A stretch of DNA of 64,000 nt from Tribonema minus (taxonomy: Eukaryota > Sar > Xanthophyceae > Tribonematales > Tribonemataceae). The translations under genes and the position numbers were made by a program. Every line of letters starts with the position of its first letter. Position 1 is the stretch's first letter. This document shows positions 61,001-64,000 of this stretch, piece by piece. The stretch lies in assembly GCA_017506865.1 (NCBI GenBank), contig JAFCMP010000086.1:62001-126000 (forward strand). The letters run 5' to 3'. The notes under the pieces were generated by a model. That model did no database searches. It saw only the letters and a list, made by a program, of their open reading frames with translations, and was not told the DNA's origin.

Positions 61001-63625
61001 TGTTGGGTGAGGGGGTGAGGTCGGTGGCAGCGGCGGCGGCGGCAGCGCGTTCGGCCGCGAGCTTGTCTTCAAGCAGGGCCCAGGCCACAAAGGCGGGCGC
61101 GGTGGGGCGGATCTGGGTAGGTGGGGAGGGTGTGTGTGTGCGTGGTGAAAGCTTGAGTGAGATGTGGCGCAGGAATTGTGTGATTGGGGAAGGGGGGGGG
61201 GTGGGGGGGGGGGCTGCAAGAGGTGGGCGAGGCGTGTCATTGAGCTGAACTTGAAGTTTGATCTGCGGTTCCTCAAGTTCAGACGCTTGGCACAGAAAGC
61301 GGCAGGCTCTACTTGAGCAGGTTGGCTACACAGCGTACAATCACGCAGCAGTGGGCCTACCACATGCATCCCGTCCTGTACAAAACAGCCTCAGATGAAG
61401 GTGCAGGTTCCAGCAGGGGTCACTTGAGGTTATACTTGAACTTGTACAAGAAGTTAGCGTGCACACCTGAGTGCTGGCACGGTACAGCTCGATAGCCTGC
61501 GCGTCGATTGCCGAGCGTCTCTCTTCAGCAGTCACTTGAGGTTGTACTTGAAGCTACACTTGAAATCGTGGGTGTGTGTGTCACCTGTCTGCTGGCGTGG
61601 TACAGCTAGATGGCCTGCACATGATTGCCGAGCTGCTACTCGGTGTTCACTTGAACTGATACTTGAAGTTCTGCTTTGAGCGTTACTTGAAGTCATTGGT
61701 GTGCGTCACCTGTGTGCTGGCGCGGTACAGCTCGATCGCCTGCGCGTGATTGCCAAGCCGCTCCTCGATAGTGCCTTCCGTTTGGAGCAAGGACTGTTCC
61801 GCAGGGAACCGCGAGCGCGCGCTGTGAACGATTTCCCGAGCACGTTCCAGGTTCCCCGCGCGCTGCTCCAGCGTTGCCCACATGTTGAAGAGCTGGGCGT
61901 CGCGTTGCGGTAGATCTGCCGCATCAGGGGTAGGTTCCAACAAGGGTAGGTATTATGAAAGTGTTCAGGTAGGGTCAGGGTTAGCAGTGAGCCCGGTGGC
62001 GGTGCTCAACAAAACATGGGCAAAACTGCACCAAGTGAGATGCTTGCAAAATGACCAGCAGCTGTTGTGATCCAGCACACAGATGTGTGCGCGCGTGTAC
62101 TGTACTCAGTATGCATACTCTGCGGTGGTGCCGTGCGCTCACTACAAAAAATTGTTGCAGTTGGGCTAGGGTGGTGATTTTGTGACCCATGTCAAGAAAC
62201 GGTGATCTTGTGACCCATGGTAAGAAACGCAATCACCAAATAGCGTTGAGCGGTGCCACATTGGTGCATCAAAAGATGTGCCGTACGCCGTAAACTTCAC
62301 AAGAAAAGTATATACCTCTCCAGGGCATACCACTACACAGGCCTACACCGCTGCATGCAATGACCACAATTAGTGGAAGTTTGTCACATTAGCTCAAACC
62401 TCAGAAGTATGTATCCATCACATGCATTCGCGCGTGCATGCACATTTGCCAGCATCTCCCTGGCCTTATTGGTAGTCTTGTCACCCGCCTCGTGTCCACT
62501 TTGCCTGAGCAATGAGTCCCCGTGTGGTCTCTAAGCGGTGCACTAACAGATGCACTTCACTGAAGTATGACACTTTGTGTGTATATGTATCATACTTTGT
62601 AATTCCTACATGTGTATCCCACACGCGTGCGCACCTGCCGCATTCGCCAGTATCTCCCTGGCCTTGTTTGCGTGCCCCCGCCTCATCTCCAGCTGTGCCT
62701 GAGCGATGTGCACCTTGACATTGCCCTCGTCAAGCGCCTGCGCAGCCGCAAGCAGCGTCTCCGCTTGCTCCAGATCGCCGGTCTGTTTTGTGCAACACGA
62801 CATCAGATAATGTCAGCATGCTGAACGCCAATGCCATGCGCAAGGTTAGCGTAATACGTGCCAAGCTGACACTTCAAGCAGCATGCAGCTGTGCGCAGGT
62901 GCTTGTACTACCACTGCCATGTGCAGGTTCTAGCACGTAGCAAGCGTGCAGGCGCACAAAAGGTCGCTGTGCCTTTACTTTTGGTGTCGTCGGCATGTCG
63001 TCCAGGCTCATTCAGCATTGAGGTTTGAGGTTTGATGTTCAAAGTTGAACATCCAAAGCCAGGACCAACAGCTCAGCTGTGAGAAGATCGCCAGTGTGAC
63101 TATTGCGCTGGGTATACAGTGTACACATCAACAGCCCTGTGCCACTCATATAGTGCAAATTACCCCCTCTCGTCAATATCATTGGTACATGCATCCCGTT
63201 CAATTACCATTTGCGCAGCGCCCAGCAAGTACTCAAACGATGATGCTCTGTGTAACCCTAGCAGTGTGTGGTTGAGATAGGTGTATATGTATTCTGGTGT
63301 GTTCACCTGTTCTCGTGTGTTCACCTGCTCTGTGTAACCCTAGCAGTGTGTGACTAGGCGTACGTATACTTGTATATTAACCTGCTCTGTGCAGTAGCGT
63401 GTGACTAGGGTAGTACGTATACTGGTAAGTTGACCTGCTTTGTGTAAGTAGCGTGTGACTAGGGTAAGCATACTCATACTGGTATTTCACCTGCTCTTCT
63501 ATCCGCGCCCAAGCCATGTACACGTGGCATTTGTCCTCGCACAGGTCCGTGCCGCTCTTGAACACCTCGCGCGCCGTTTTCAAGTCCCCTGCGCACGCCT
63601 CCAACTCCCCCAGCGCCGTGCAGAC
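57944..63625 (-). CDS. HAT/TPR-repeat protein, Mbb1/HCF107-like (5' end beyond window)
   Basis: Six exons (63491-63625, 62635-62782, 61710-61915, 60303-61112, 58698-58961, 57944-58411) join in phase to 676 residues; earlier exons lie beyond the right edge. The protein is almost entirely half-a-TPR repeats of about 34 residues with the W-x-x-(W/L/Y)-G/A-x-x-E core: WARIEEQTGDLEQAETLLAA, NMWATLEQRAGNLERAREIV, WQAWGVLEAREGNAEAARGL, LWQAYALFEAAAGHATRARN and YRSYGNMEAKLGNYAKARDL. The closest family I know is plastid Mbb1/HCF107, which protects psbB and other plastid mRNA 5' ends; other HAT proteins act in RNA processing, so the target is inferred. The acidic C-terminus (SSEEAEMVDLDD) ends in a poly-Ala tract. 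Exon-edge copies lie next to nearly every exon. Confidence 0.87.
58575..58645 (-). repeat. Copy of the 58698-58961 exon 3' edge (HAT gene)
   Basis: CGCTCGCCCTTCCCCTCCAT and GCCGCGTACACCG repeat the exon end encoding TVYAAIEEKGE, about 120 bp beyond the true donor. Confidence 0.9.
59022..59425 (-). repeat. Four copies of the 58698-58961 exon 5' edge (HAT gene)
   Basis: CCGCAGCCTCAAAGAGCGCG-type blocks encoding AYALFEAAAG recur at about 59028, 59127, 59230 and 59385. The first three are about 100 bp apart, and the first two keep the acceptor dinucleotide. Confidence 0.92.
59885..60195 (-). repeat. Three copies of the 60303-61112 exon 3' edge (HAT gene)
   Basis: CACCTGCCACAGCGCGGA recurs at about 60049-60066 and 60168-60185, with a weaker form at 59893. 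All match the exon end and donor at 60303. Confidence 0.92.
61465..61640 (-). repeat. Two copies of the 61710-61915 exon 3' edge (HAT gene)
   Basis: GCTGGCACGGTACAGCTCGA and a diverged form repeat the end of the exon (AIELYRASTQ) at about 61470 and 61595. Each has a CACCTG donor side. Confidence 0.9.
62440..62520 (-). repeat. Copy of the 62635-62782 exon 3' edge (HAT gene)
   Basis: GCCAGCATCTCCCTGGCCTT with a later GCCTGAGCAATG repeats the exon end (AQLEMRRG...AREILANA). Confidence 0.88.
63245..63490 (-). repeat. Four short tandem units at the 63491 donor (HAT gene)
   Basis: ACCTGCTCTGTGTAA with GTGTGACTAGG repeats every 50-60 bp and matches the exon end EEQ plus donor. Confidence 0.85.
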
Positions 63626-64000
63626 CTGTTCAAGGTAGGTAGGTAGGTAGGTAGACAGAAAAGGCCACACCAGTGAAGGCAGTTGAGGTTGGGGAGTCAC
63701 ATGCGCAGTATGGCGATATGCGCACTGCATGCGTGCCTAGGGTTAGGGCAAGCCTGAGCAAACATGACACACAAGGCTGACTTTAGCCATGTATGCCTGG
63801 TCACAATCTCCCAGCAGCATCCCGATCATGAACTTCAACACAGAGTCAGCACACCAAGCGCTGCAGTGCTGACGTTCAACGACTAAAGCCCTTGCGCATT
63901 TCTCTGACACCTTATTGACACCTTATCAGGCGAACTTGTGTTCAAAGGAGGCGTGAGTACAGTAGAGCACGCGTGTACGTATGTATTGCATTTACTGCGT

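Noticed and set aside
60322-61248. 308-codon plus-strand open frame
   Set aside because: It is antisense to the largest HAT-repeat exon; the minus strand shows clear repeat motifs, and the plus frame is Arg/Ser/Ala low complexity.
63245-63490. CRISPR-like array of short repeats
   Set aside because: The repeats match the adjacent exon end and donor, the 'spacers' are also repeated, and the genome is eukaryotic.

Overview
The window is nuclear DNA from a eukaryote with many introns, most likely a photosynthetic protist with a secondary plastid. The coding regions are split by GT-AG introns (one GC-AG junction is inferred). Interstitial TTAGGG repeats are scattered through introns and spacers. 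A fructose-1,6-bisphosphatase carries a signal peptide ending Ala-Tyr-Ala followed by Phe, which looks like the bipartite plastid presequences of stramenopiles, haptophytes and cryptophytes. An Mbb1/HCF107-like HAT-repeat protein also points to a plastid. I cannot name the species. I found no rRNA, tRNA, CRISPR or prokaryotic operon.

Layout: 171-2895 (+) C-terminal exons of a charged coiled-coil protein; 3937-7887 (-) ankyrin-repeat gene with possible upstream exons to 8944; 6327-7058 candidate non-autonomous transposon in an ankyrin intron; 9455-10522 (+) RNase H2 subunit C; 12036-12581 (-) Gln/Glu/Arg-rich coiled-coil ORF; 12919-16988 (+) plastid-type FBPase; 17515-21185 (+) AlkB-family dioxygenase with N-terminal helical repeats; 22290-23060 inverted duplication with a palindromic centre; 23317-23937 (+) ankyrin-like fragment; 25836-26574 (-) small secreted beta-trefoil lectin-like protein; 28045-42298 (-) 15-exon cyclic-nucleotide-dependent protein kinase of PKG type; 42935-47410 (+) protein with two PH-like segments; 49158-56204 (-) SLC44 choline-transporter-like protein; 57944-63625 (-) HAT/TPR-repeat protein that runs off the right edge.

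For the six complete multi-exon models (RNASEH2C, FBPase, AlkB, PKG, SLC44, PH-like), the exon phases close exactly from start to stop, giving 141, 449, 417, 894, 645 and 611 residues. These models are conceptual splices made by eye, with no transcript data.

The most striking feature is not a gene. In the kinase, transporter, HAT-repeat and PH-like genes, many introns contain diverged tandem copies of the edge of the neighbouring exon, usually with the adjoining splice site. Copies occur beside exon 5' ends (duplicating acceptors), beside exon 3' ends (duplicating donors), and beyond the stop codons of two genes. FBPase and the AlkB gene show no obvious copies. This suggests a local process that repeatedly duplicates exon borders, enlarging introns and creating decoy splice sites or new mini-exons.

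The genes do not form an operon-like pathway. Functions represented are carbon fixation (FBPase), probable plastid mRNA maturation (HAT protein), cyclic-nucleotide signalling (PKG), membrane transport (SLC44) and nucleic-acid maintenance (RNase H2C, AlkB).
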